Below are positions 1 to 8,018 of a stretch of DNA of 55,711 nt, one piece after another (the stretch's first letter is position 1; the number at the start of each line of letters is the position of its first letter). A program made the position numbers and the translations under genes. The notes under the pieces were generated by a model that did no database searches, was not told where the DNA came from, and was given only the letters and a program-made list of their open reading frames with translations. Location: contig JBKGYK010000008.1 of assembly GCA_046546095.1 (NCBI GenBank), forward strand, positions 1 to 55,711, read 5' to 3'. The DNA is from JAQIBY01 sp046546095 (GTDB lineage: Bacteria; Bacteroidota; Bacteroidia; Bacteroidales; ML635J-15).

Positions 1-465
1 GACTGGTCTTACATCGGTGGTTTGTCCGGCTATCTGTATGAAATTGATACCGTTCAGGATTTTAGTTCGCCTGTACTGGTCAGTGGCAGCAGCAGCTCCG
101 GCTCCTCAGAGGCGATCGTATCGGATCTGTATTTCGGAACGACCTATTACTGGCGTGCCAAAGCCTATAATGCCGTTGATACCTCAGCCTGGTCAGTGCC
201 CACAGAATTTACTACGGCCAATCAACTCTCCAATACTTCACCAGCCGATGGTGCGGTCAATCAGGATGTGGAACTTGATATCGACTGGTCTTACATCGGT
301 GGTTTGTCCGGCTATCTGTATGAAATTGATACCGTTCAGGATTTTAGTTCGCCTGTACTGGTCAGTGGCAGCAGCAGCTCCGGCTCCTCAGAGGCGATCG
401 TGTCGGATATGTATTTCGGAACAACCTATTACTGGCGTGCCAAAGCCTATAATGCCGTTGATACA
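1..465 (+). repeat. Tandem 282-bp coding repeat (FN3 domain duplication)
   Basis: Bases 1-182 recur at 283-464 with only three substitutions that I can count, giving a period of 282 bp (94 codons). The next unit downstream (from about 565) codes for a related domain but has diverged strongly. The left copy continues outside the window, so the array may hold more units. Confidence 0.9.
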
Positions 466-1614
466 TCTGAATGGTCAAATGTTACAAATTTTACTACAGC
501 CTCATCGCTTTCAAACCATTCACCTGCAAATGGCGCCATGAATGTATCGGTGAATCCAACCATTGATTGGACTTATCTTTCCGGTCTGGACGGTTATATC
601 TGCCAGGTGGACACATCTTTGTCATTTAATTCCGGACATTTTCAGGAACTGACTTCATCTTTTTCAAACTCACAGACAGATGTTTCCGGTTTGCTTTATG
701 GTACAACATACTACTGGCGGGTTGCTGCTTATCATGCTCAGGATACATCAGAATGGACAAGCATCTGGGAGTTTACAACAGATTATCAACTGACAGATGC
801 TCCAGTGCTTGTGAGTCCTGCTGATGGAAGTACCGACATTCCATTTGATCTGGTAATTGCAGAATGGGCTGCAGTAGCCGGTGCGGAATCTTATCAGTAT
901 CAATACAGTACAGATGAAACGTTTGAAACATCTGTGCACAGTGAAATCACCTCTCTCTTAACAACAAACTTTACAGAATTACATCCTCAGACAACGTATT
1001 TCTGGCGGGTTCGAGGAGCCAATAATACCGGCTATTCTCCATGGTCGGATGTGTGGTCGTTTACCACAGAAAGTATCCCGCTTGAGCCTCCGGTACTTGT
1101 TTCTCCGGCAGACAATGCTACAGGGCTTGATCCCTCGGAAGTTTTTCTTGTCTGGCATGATGTGTTCGGAGCAAGTGAGTTTGATTACCAGATATCACCA
1201 GATTCCACCTTTGCCACAGGTGTTACAAGTGGAACCGAAAATGACACGCTGGTCAGCCTGAGTGGTTTGCCGGAAGAGACACAGTTTTTCTGGAGGGTGA
1301 ATTCCGGTGATGGCACTCAGGAAAGTGCATGGTCTGAAACCTGGTCGTTTACTACCGGCCTGTATAACAATATTACTATCTCTGCTGTTGAAAACATTCA
1401 GTTTTACCCAAATCCGGCACGGGCTGCGGTGTATTTTAAAAACAATCTGCCTGAGGACACGTTTGTTGAGATACTGAATAACAGCGGACGGATCGTGCTG
1501 ACACAAAAAATTCGGTCAAACCGGCTGAATGTGTCATCGCTGCCTGCCGGGACATATCTTGTCAGGATACATTCCGCAGATGAGTACCTGTGCGGAAAGT
1601 TGGTGATTTATTAA
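1..1614 (+). CDS. Fibronectin-III repeat protein with T9SS type A sorting domain (5' partial)
   Basis: The reading frame is open from the first base, so the true start lies left of the window; 537 residues are visible. It consists of about five fibronectin-III-like domains of roughly 94 residues, each with the core pattern TTYYWR(A/V) and ending near (E/S)FTT. The first two are almost identical. The last ~80 residues (FYPNP near the domain start, ending GTYLVRIHSADEYLCGKLVIY-like, with the final strand KLVIY) form a type A T9SS sorting domain, the signal that carries proteins through the outer membrane and is then cleaved. The product is inferred to be a cell-surface or secreted protein of adhesive or substrate-binding type. 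No catalytic domain is visible, but one could lie in the missing N-terminal part. Confidence 0.85.
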   Translation, partial: DWSYIGGLSGYLYEIDTVQDFSSPVLVSGSSSSGSSEAIVSDLYFGTTYYWRAKAYNAVDTSAWSVPTEFTTANQLSNTSPADGAVNQDVELDIDWSYIGGLSGYLYEIDTVQDFSSPVLVSGSSSSGSSEAIVSDMYFGTTYYWRAKAYNAVDTSEWSNVTNFTTASSLSNHSPANGAMNVSVNPTIDWTYLSGLDGYICQVDTSLSFNSGHFQELTSSFSNSQTDVSGLLYGTTYYWRVAAYHAQDTSEWTSIWEFTTDYQLTDAPVLVSPADGSTDIPFDLVIAEWAAVAGAESYQYQYSTDETFETSVHSEITSLLTTNFTELHPQTTYFWRVRGANNTGYSPWSDVWSFTTESIPLEPPVLVSPADNATGLDPSEVFLVWHDVFGASEFDYQISPDSTFATGVTSGTENDTLVSLSGLPEETQFFWRVNSGDGTQESAWSETWSFTTGLYNNITISAVENIQFYPNPARAAVYFKNNLPEDTFVEILNNSGRIVLTQKIRSNRLNVSSLPAGTYLVRIHSADEYLCGKLVIY

Positions 1615-1686
1615 AGGAAATGATTTTCTGCAATAATCTTGTCAACATTTGAAGGTCAAAGCTGTTTACTATTCAAACAAGAGAAA

Positions 1687-2133
1687 ATGAAGACATCATT
1701 AGGCTTATTTGTTTTCATTGTATTGACAGCAACAGTTATGGCACAGGAAAACAAAGATAACTACAAAGAACTCAGCCCTGAAGAAAAGCGGGTGATCATC
1801 AATAAAGGCACCGAAATGCCTTTCAGCGGAGAATTTGAAGACCACTGGAAAGAAGGTGTTTATACCTGCAAGCGCTGTGGAGCACATTTGTACCGTTCTA
1901 CATCCAAGTTTGATGCGCAGTGCGGATGGCCCAGTTTCGATGATGAAATAGAAGGCGCAGTAAAACGAAAAACTGATGCCGATGGTGTCCGGACAGAGAT
2001 TTTATGCAGCAATTGCGGTGCGCATCTTGGGCATGTGTTTACCGGCGAAAGATTTACTGATAAAAACACGCGACACTGTGTGAATTCTATCAGTATGGAA
2101 TTTATTCCGCTGGATGAGTTGAATGATGAGTGA
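1687..2133 (+). CDS. msrB: Exported peptide-methionine (R)-S-oxide reductase MsrB
   Basis: Reduces the R form of methionine sulfoxide in proteins, usually with thioredoxin-type electron donors. I chose the ATG at 1687 over an upstream TTG because it gives a clean signal peptide (residues 1-20, hydrophobic core then AQ), implying action in the envelope. The domain is complete at 148 residues. It has two CxxC zinc pairs (C61/C64 and C107/C110), the CGWPSF block, and the catalytic RHCVNS motif with C131. It is convergent with the helicase gene, two bases separating the stops. Signal-peptide MsrB proteins are known in Bacteroidota. Whether it is free or membrane-tethered is not visible; there is no lipobox cysteine. 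Confidence 0.93.
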   Translation: MKTSLGLFVFIVLTATVMAQENKDNYKELSPEEKRVIINKGTEMPFSGEFEDHWKEGVYTCKRCGAHLYRSTSKFDAQCGWPSFDDEIEGAVKRKTDADGVRTEILCSNCGAHLGHVFTGERFTDKNTRHCVNSISMEFIPLDELNDE

Positions 2134-2135
2134 TT

Positions 2136-3566
2136 TTATTTATCGGAAACAGTGTCTGTGAAATAATCATCCGGGAAATTTACCAGATAAACCTTGCCGG
2201 TGGCCCTGGTTAAAGCTGTGTACATCCAGCGGTAATATGATACGCCCATCATGTCTTCGGTGACATATCCCTGATCAATAAAAATGGAATGCCATTGTCC
2301 TCCCTGGCTTTTATGACATGTCATGGCGTAGGCATATTTAATCTGCAGGGCATTCAAAAAAGGATCCTTGCGTATGGCTTCTGCTTGCTTTTTGGCATCC
2401 AGGTGCTGATAATCAACTTTCACCTCTTCATACAGCTTCTGGCTTTCTTCTGCCGGGAGTGAAGCCGAGTTGATCTCCAGTGTGTCAAGCAGCAGCCTTA
2501 CTTCAATTTCAAGCTCGGGATAATCAATGAACCTGATTTCAGCATCCTGATACCTGTGTCCGTACATTTCCTGTGTTTGCCTGAGCCTGACAATTTCCAC
2601 CATATCTCCGTTGGCAATGAAATCAATCGGGGCTTTTTCGGGTAGCCAGGTGTAGTTGTTTTTCACGACCATAAGCAGGTCACCGGGGGAAAGTTCTTCC
2701 TCGCGCCACAGAATCTGATTGCGGATTCCCTGATTATAAATATTGGCGTTTTTGTTGGAACGGCAGACAACTTTTACTTCATCCATGCCATGCCGGTCAT
2801 ATTCTGATTCCAGTGTATCTACGAGTTCATTTCCGGTGATGCGCCCGATATCGGAATAAGCGCTGGTTGAGAATTGCGGGATTCCTCCGGGATCACTTTG
2901 CAGCCGTTCCCGTAAAGCGGTGGCATTCATCAATATGCCTGAATCTCTGGCCTGACGAATAACTTCTGTCATTTCATGCCCGCAGACATGCATGCCCATT
3001 GACGAAAGCTCTGTATGATCAAGGGCAGGGGATAGCTCTGTATTTACCGGTGGCAGTTGCGCTGTATCTCCGATAAAAATTAATTTGCAATTGTTGCGGC
3101 TGAACACAAACTGCAGGAGATCATTGAGTAAACGGCCACTCCCAAACATGCTGTTGGGTGCGTATTCGTTGCTGATCATCGAGGCTTCGTCAACGATAAA
3201 AATGGTATCACGGTTTTTATTATAATTGAGTCCGAATCCTGAAAACATTTTGGCGGAATTTTTCTGCCTGTAAATTTCTTTATGAATGGTAAATGCCGGA
3301 AAGCCACTGCTGTGAGATAAAACTTTGGCCGCCCTGCCTGTTGGTGCCAACAAACGGAAGCTTACCTTCATATTATGAAGTGTTTTTACAAATGCTCCGA
3401 TCATGCTTGTCTTTCCCGTTCCTGCGTATCCTCTGAGTACAAAAACGGATTTTCCGATATCAGAAAGCATGAAATCTTCAAGTTTACGCAACAGATTGAG
3501 TTGATCCTGCGTTGCATTATATGGAAAGATTTCAAGGATATGTTTTGTGAGAAAGTTTTTAATCAT
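2136..3566 (-). CDS. RecD-like ATP-dependent DNA helicase (superfamily 1)
   Basis: A 476-residue SF1B helicase. Walker A GYAGTGKT lies at residues 46-53, followed by a Walker B-type DEASMI, the motif III-like FIGDTAQLPPV, and the C-terminal motifs CHKSQGGQW and YTALTRA. This layout is that of compact RecD2/Dda-like 5'-3' helicases (UvrD_C_2 fold at the C-terminus). It is shorter than RecD2 (about 700-800 residues) and lacks an N-terminal extension, so it resembles the stand-alone Dda/Pif1-related group common in Bacteroidota. A role in repair, recombination or fork restart is inferred. Transcribed alone, divergent from the gene at 3691. Confidence 0.88.
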   Translation of the reverse strand: MIKNFLTKHILEIFPYNATQDQLNLLRKLEDFMLSDIGKSVFVLRGYAGTGKTSMIGAFVKTLHNMKVSFRLLAPTGRAAKVLSHSSGFPAFTIHKEIYRQKNSAKMFSGFGLNYNKNRDTIFIVDEASMISNEYAPNSMFGSGRLLNDLLQFVFSRNNCKLIFIGDTAQLPPVNTELSPALDHTELSSMGMHVCGHEMTEVIRQARDSGILMNATALRERLQSDPGGIPQFSTSAYSDIGRITGNELVDTLESEYDRHGMDEVKVVCRSNKNANIYNQGIRNQILWREEELSPGDLLMVVKNNYTWLPEKAPIDFIANGDMVEIVRLRQTQEMYGHRYQDAEIRFIDYPELEIEVRLLLDTLEINSASLPAEESQKLYEEVKVDYQHLDAKKQAEAIRKDPFLNALQIKYAYAMTCHKSQGGQWHSIFIDQGYVTEDMMGVSYYRWMYTALTRATGKVYLVNFPDDYFTDTVSDK

Positions 3567-3690
3567 TTTGCGCGAATCCTGCGGATTTTTCTTAAAAAAT
3601 ATTAATTTTGCTGCAAACCGAAAAGGTTTAATTGAATTAAATTAATTATTAAATCAACGAGGAATCGAAATTATAAAAAAAAGAGAGACA

Positions 3691-4311
3691 ATGAACAAAA
3701 CAGTCAAAATCATTATCCAGATCGTATTGTTGGCCTTGATTGTGTTACTGGCAATTCTTATTGTAAAAGGCATAAAGAAACCCATAGACTTTGAAAAAGA
3801 AAGAGTCGAACGATTTAATCAGGTAATTAACAGGCTGGAAGATATCAGAACGGCGCAGGTTGAATTCAAAAAACGGAATGGTTATTATACACCCCATTTT
3901 GATACCCTCCTGCACTTTATCAAAACAGAATCCATGCCGGTTGTGAAAAAAGATGGCTTTGTTCCCGATACTTTGACTGAGAAGGAAGCCGTTGAGCTAG
4001 GTATCGTCAGCAGGGACACAACTTATATTCCATATCAGGATACCTTATTTAAATATTTACCTTATCCTTTGGACTCAATGCCTTACATCCCTTGTGGCAC
4101 ACATGCCAAATTCCGTATGGATACTGCTACTGTGATAACCGGATCAAAAGTTGATGTCAAAGTCTTCGAAGCCCGGGTAAACAACTGGGATATTCTTGAC
4201 GGAATGGATCGGCAACTGATTGTGAACTTTAATGCAGACAGGCAGGATAGCGTTCTCAGAGTCGGTTCTCTGGAAGAAGCTACAAATAATGCAGGTAACT
4301 GGGAAAATTAA
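3691..4311 (+). CDS. Membrane-anchored conserved hypothetical protein
   Basis: Not recognised as a named family. It has 206 residues: one N-terminal transmembrane helix (about residues 6-26, preceded by MNKTVK), then a soluble domain that is probably periplasmic, beginning with a charged helix (FEKERVERFNQVINRLEDI). The middle is rich in Thr, Pro and Tyr. The start at 3691 gives a sensible membrane anchor. The gene lies 9 bp upstream of the DUF3822 gene and is probably co-transcribed with it and rsmD. I recall similar small anchored proteins next to DUF3822 in related genomes but cannot verify this here. Function unknown. Confidence 0.7.
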   Translation: MNKTVKIIIQIVLLALIVLLAILIVKGIKKPIDFEKERVERFNQVINRLEDIRTAQVEFKKRNGYYTPHFDTLLHFIKTESMPVVKKDGFVPDTLTEKEAVELGIVSRDTTYIPYQDTLFKYLPYPLDSMPYIPCGTHAKFRMDTATVITGSKVDVKVFEARVNNWDILDGMDRQLIVNFNADRQDSVLRVGSLEEATNNAGNWEN

Positions 4312-4320
4312 TCCACTGCA

Positions 4321-5163
4321 ATGCAAAATATTTTTGTTCTTGATAAAAATGTAAAAAATACTGCCCATCAAAATTGTACGATATCCATTCTGACAGGTCA
4401 GGATGGATATTGTTTTTCTGTAAAAGATCGTCAGGAAAACCGGTTTATGGGCCTTCGCTCGGTTTCTCTTGATAAAACAGCAGAGCCGGAAGAAGTCATG
4501 GAAGGACTGGAAGCATTTATCAGGGATATCTGGGGGGAGGAAAAGCCCGTGGATATAAAACACCTGGTAATGGCCGGTGCCGAAACCCTGCTGTTGCCAA
4601 AGGCTTTTTCTCAGGGAAACGGCCTTAAAGAAATCATGGCATTTCATTTCCCCGACAGGACCGGAAAAGAAATTATTTCCACATCTTTCCCTCAGCAGGA
4701 TTTTGTCCTGGCAGGTTTGGTGGATGAGAATCTAAAAAAAGCTCTTGAGACAAAAATAAAGCCGCAAAAAACAGAATTAAGCCAGGCATCATTGATCAGA
4801 TCAGCACTGAAATATACAAGCCAGGGAAAAAAAGAGGCTGTATTTGTTCAGGTATGGAAAGGATATGCCGATATGCTGGTCTTTAAAAATGGAGAACCTG
4901 CATTGTTTAATACTTATTCCCATCGCTACGGCAACGATTTGGTGTACTATGTGCTGAATCTTTATAAGCAATTAATGCTCGATCCGAAAAATTGTCCCTT
5001 AATGTTTTCCGGCTGGATAGATAAAAATGAGACAGCCATGGTACAACTCAATAAATTTGTTAAAAACATCTACCTGGAAACCCTCAATACGGAAAAAAAA
5101 TACTCTTACCAGTTCCAGGACATCATGCCACACTATTTTGTGAATTTTTTAAATGTAGATTAA
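4321..5163 (+). CDS. DUF3822 family protein
   Basis: A 280-residue cytoplasmic protein matching the Bacteroidota DUF3822 family as I remember it. It begins with a short Ile/Leu-rich strand pattern and has a central block near IRSALKYTSQGKKEAVFVQVW. The fold resembles the actin/ASKHA-type ATPase pseudopilus assembly proteins, but I see no clear phosphate-binding motif, so activity is not claimed. The stop codon overlaps the rsmD start by one base (TAATG), which indicates translational coupling. The DUF3822-rsmD pairing is the main context clue, and it does not itself reveal a function. Confidence 0.75.
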   Translation: MQNIFVLDKNVKNTAHQNCTISILTGQDGYCFSVKDRQENRFMGLRSVSLDKTAEPEEVMEGLEAFIRDIWGEEKPVDIKHLVMAGAETLLLPKAFSQGNGLKEIMAFHFPDRTGKEIISTSFPQQDFVLAGLVDENLKKALETKIKPQKTELSQASLIRSALKYTSQGKKEAVFVQVWKGYADMLVFKNGEPALFNTYSHRYGNDLVYYVLNLYKQLMLDPKNCPLMFSGWIDKNETAMVQLNKFVKNIYLETLNTEKKYSYQFQDIMPHYFVNFLNVD

Positions 5164-5708
5164 TGCGAATAATTTCCGGCAGTTTTAAAGGAAAACAAAT
5201 AACGCCTCCAAAAAGATTTCAGGGCAGGCCAACCACAGATTTTGCACGTGAAAGCATTTTTAACGTGCTGAACAATCATTATGATCTGGAACAAATTAGA
5301 TTTCTTGATTTGTTTAGCGGAAGTGGTGCCTTTACATACGAAATGGGCTCAAGAGGCTGTGAGGATATCACTTCCGTGGAAATTGATGCCACCCAGACGG
5401 ATTTCATAAAAAGAAATATTGAAGAAATGCAGATGGATGGCATCAGTGTTTTGAATTCCAATGCAATCAGTTTTCTGGAACGTGTACAGAAAGAATACCA
5501 TATCATTTTTGCAGATCCTCCTTTTGATTCCGAAGAGTACAGGGAAATACACCAATTGGTATTTGAGCGGAAACTCCTGCGTCCGGGTGGTTTGTTGCTG
5601 CTTGAACACAGCAAAAAGCACGATTTCAGTGAACTGGGTCACTTCCTCGAACACAGAAAATACGGCGCAGTGAATTTTAGCATATTTGAACAGCCTGCTG
5701 AAGATTAA
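5163..5708 (+). CDS. rsmD: 16S rRNA (guanine966-N2)-methyltransferase RsmD
   Basis: Methylates N2 of G966 in 16S rRNA using S-adenosylmethionine. The 181 residues match the usual family length. The N-terminus MRIISGSFKGK is the family signature, followed by RPTTDFARESIFN, the SAM-binding loop LDLFSGSGAF, and the catalytic DPPF motif (FADPPFD). The start codon overlaps the upstream DUF3822 stop by one base. The gene is followed after 29 bp by aroB. Identification is secure from the motif series alone. Confidence 0.95.
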   Translation: MRIISGSFKGKQITPPKRFQGRPTTDFARESIFNVLNNHYDLEQIRFLDLFSGSGAFTYEMGSRGCEDITSVEIDATQTDFIKRNIEEMQMDGISVLNSNAISFLERVQKEYHIIFADPPFDSEEYREIHQLVFERKLLRPGGLLLLEHSKKHDFSELGHFLEHRKYGAVNFSIFEQPAED

Positions 5709-5722
5709 TTCATTCTTTTTTA

Positions 5723-5730
5723 TATCTTTG
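5723..5730 (+). promoter_or_regulatory. Candidate -7 element upstream of aroB
   Basis: TATCTTTG matches the Bacteroidota -7 consensus TAnnTTTG and ends 7 bp before the aroB ATG. I see no TTTG at the expected spacing upstream. If used, transcription would begin at or next to the start codon. Confidence 0.35.
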
Positions 5731-5737
5731 GTTACCT

Positions 5738-6766
5738 ATGAAAGATAAGGAATCCGACAGGTATATCATAAGATCAAACCACTTGAATACCAGCATGGAA
5801 TTCGGGAATATTGACATTCCTGAAAATTTACCACAATCAGCTTTCCTGATTACAGATGATAACCTGTATGCAAATTATCCTGAATTTATCAATCAATTCA
5901 GGCATATCTGCATCAAACCGGGTGAAGCTTCAAAAAATCCGGAGACAGTACTGCACATCTACGAACAGCTCAAGGCTGAGAAGATTGACCGTCACTCTGT
6001 AATCCTGGGGTTTGGCGGTGGCGTGGTGACAGACATTGCCGGTTTTGTGGCTGCTACTTATCTGAGAGGTGTGCCACTGATCCTGATACCCACAAGCCTT
6101 CTGGCCATGGCTGATGCAGCTGTTGGTGGAAAAAACGGTATCAATTACGCCGGTATCAAAAATATGATCGGAACTGTTCGCCAGCCAGATGCAACACAAA
6201 TTGACAGCAATTTTCTGGAGACCTTGCCGGATGAACATTATAAGAACGGACTTGCTGAAATGCTGAAAATTGCTTTCATCATGGATGAAGAGCTGATCAA
6301 AGAGCTGGAAGATTCTGTCAATGACATACTGAATCGCAAAACTGTAGTGTTGAATAAACTCTTGCACAGAGCATGTCAGCTGAAAATCCGTTTGGTAGAA
6401 AATGATGAGCAGGACAAGAATATCAGACATATCCTGAATTTCGGGCACAGCCTGGGACATGCCATAGAAATGGAAGACCGGACATTACACGGATTGGCGG
6501 TGAGTAAAGGCATGATTGCAGCCATGAGACTTTCGATGAAGTACAGCGGATTAAAAGAGTCAGAATATCTGCGATGCAGAGAGCTTATGCAGGCTTTTGA
6601 TTTACCGGTGGAATTTGAAATGAAAGATGCTTACTGGAAATATCTTGTGCATGATAAAAAACGGAAAGAAGGAAAGTTATCCTTTATTTTCCTTGAATCA
6701 GCAGGAAACGCAGTGATCAGGAAGATAGATTTTCAGGATGTAAAAAAACTATTATATGCTACATGA
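5738..6766 (+). CDS. aroB: 3-dehydroquinate synthase
   Basis: Second step of the shikimate pathway: converts DAHP to 3-dehydroquinate with NAD+ and a divalent metal. The 342-residue sequence carries the NAD-binding GFGGGVVTDIAGF, then LIPTSLLAMADAAVGGK with the conserved lysine, and the metal-ligand region with NFGHSLGHAIE and HGLAVSKG. The protein is complete. It opens a chain of overlapping genes: aroB and aroA overlap by 11 bp, aroA and aroC by 17 bp, and aroC and the nuclease gene by 4 bp. The three Aro enzymes do not act consecutively (dehydroquinase, shikimate dehydrogenase and shikimate kinase are absent here), so the remaining steps must be encoded elsewhere. Confidence 0.95.
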   Translation: MKDKESDRYIIRSNHLNTSMEFGNIDIPENLPQSAFLITDDNLYANYPEFINQFRHICIKPGEASKNPETVLHIYEQLKAEKIDRHSVILGFGGGVVTDIAGFVAATYLRGVPLILIPTSLLAMADAAVGGKNGINYAGIKNMIGTVRQPDATQIDSNFLETLPDEHYKNGLAEMLKIAFIMDEELIKELEDSVNDILNRKTVVLNKLLHRACQLKIRLVENDEQDKNIRHILNFGHSLGHAIEMEDRTLHGLAVSKGMIAAMRLSMKYSGLKESEYLRCRELMQAFDLPVEFEMKDAYWKYLVHDKKRKEGKLSFIFLESAGNAVIRKIDFQDVKKLLYAT

Positions 6767-8018
6767 AATAAAACCGGGAGAGCTCAGTGGTGAAATAAAA
6801 ATGCCTGCCTCCAAAAGCTTTGTGCAGCGGTTTATTGCTGCATCTGTGTTGGCTGACGGAATGTCTCTGATTCACAATCCTGGCCGTTCTGAAGATGTGC
6901 TGGCAGCTATGGCGGTTGCGAAAACTCTTGGAGCCTATGCAAGAACCCTGAGTAATGGAGATATGATGATTCAGCCCGGTACTGATTTTCGGGGTGGAGA
7001 ATTGTTTTGCCGGGAATCCGGCTTATGCGCACGTATGTATGCACCCATTGTTGGTCTTTTTGGTAAGGATTTCAGTATCAACGGGTACAGGAGCCTTAAA
7101 AGAAGACACTTGCTTTATGAGCTAAAGCAGTTGGAACAGTTTGGCCTAACCATCAGAGCGGAGAATGAGAACATTCCCATTTTCTTTTCCGGAAAATTGC
7201 ATGCTGCCGGAACAAGCATTGATGCAGGAAGGAGCAGTCAGTTGCTGACTGGTTTGCTGATGGCTCTGCCAACTTGCGATGCTGACAGCCATATTGAAGC
7301 CAGGAATCTTGTGAGCAAGCCATATGTGGATATGACCACGGATATCCTGCAACGTTTTGGTGTGATAATAAATGGAGACGGGTCTGACTACCAAATCCCC
7401 GGAAATCAAAAATACCGGCCTCATGAATGTGTGGCAGAGACTGATTGGAGCGCTACAGCTAATATCATGGTGGCTGCAGCCATTTGCGGCGACCTGGATA
7501 TTCAGAATGTAAACTTTAGTTCTCAACAGGCGGATATCATCATTCTTGATGTTTTCGAAAAAGCAGGGATAAATTACAGTAAAATCAGCGATACAGTCCT
7601 GCGTGTAAAAAAATCCAGACCCAAGGCATTTTCACTTGACCTTACGGATGCACCGGATTTGTTTCCTGCAATCATACCGCTTGCTCTGAAATCCGGCGGA
7701 CCTTGTCGTTTTACAAATATCAACAGACTGATAAATAAAGAATCCAACAGACTTAAGGCTGTAATCAGAGAATACGGAAAAATGGGAGCGAAGTTTGATT
7801 TTGTGGCAGACAATGAAGTGGTTTTGTATCCGGGTCAACTGTCATATTCTGATGTCAATTCATGGGGTGACCATAGAATTGTCATGAGCCTTGCCATAGC
7901 TGGTATCGCCAATAAGGGCGTAAAAATTCATGATTCCGGACATGTGGCCAAATCCTGGCCGGAATTTTTTACTGCATTAAAAAAAGCTGGAGGAAAAATA
8001 CGTGCACACTTACGGTAA
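6756..8018 (+). CDS. aroA: 3-phosphoshikimate 1-carboxyvinyltransferase (EPSP synthase), divergent
   Basis: Joins shikimate-3-phosphate and phosphoenolpyruvate. At 420 residues it is of normal length. It has the PASKSFVQR block (substrate lysine and serine), GRSSQLLTGLLMALP, the central catalytic aspartate region APDLFPAIIPLAL, ESNRLKA, and the C-terminal SWGDHRIVMSLAIA. The loop around E. coli Gly96 reads RESGLCARMY, so the glycine and Arg100 are kept, while Thr97 aligns with Leu and Pro101 with Met. The coding region overlaps both aroB and aroC, implying coupled translation. The assignment is firm; the altered loop is discussed as a finding. Confidence 0.93.
   Translation: MLHEIKPGELSGEIKMPASKSFVQRFIAASVLADGMSLIHNPGRSEDVLAAMAVAKTLGAYARTLSNGDMMIQPGTDFRGGELFCRESGLCARMYAPIVGLFGKDFSINGYRSLKRRHLLYELKQLEQFGLTIRAENENIPIFFSGKLHAAGTSIDAGRSSQLLTGLLMALPTCDADSHIEARNLVSKPYVDMTTDILQRFGVIINGDGSDYQIPGNQKYRPHECVAETDWSATANIMVAAAICGDLDIQNVNFSSQQADIIILDVFEKAGINYSKISDTVLRVKKSRPKAFSLDLTDAPDLFPAIIPLALKSGGPCRFTNINRLINKESNRLKAVIREYGKMGAKFDFVADNEVVLYPGQLSYSDVNSWGDHRIVMSLAIAGIANKGVKIHDSGHVAKSWPEFFTALKKAGGKIRAHLR

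Noticed and set aside
17..541. Second plus-strand frame with a repeated protein pattern
   Set aside because: It is the shifted frame of the FN3 tandem repeat; the repeat appears in every frame because the DNA is duplicated.
4144..4647. Minus-strand open frame of 167 codons across 3691 and DUF3822 genes
   Set aside because: It is antisense to two well-supported coding regions and has no family features.
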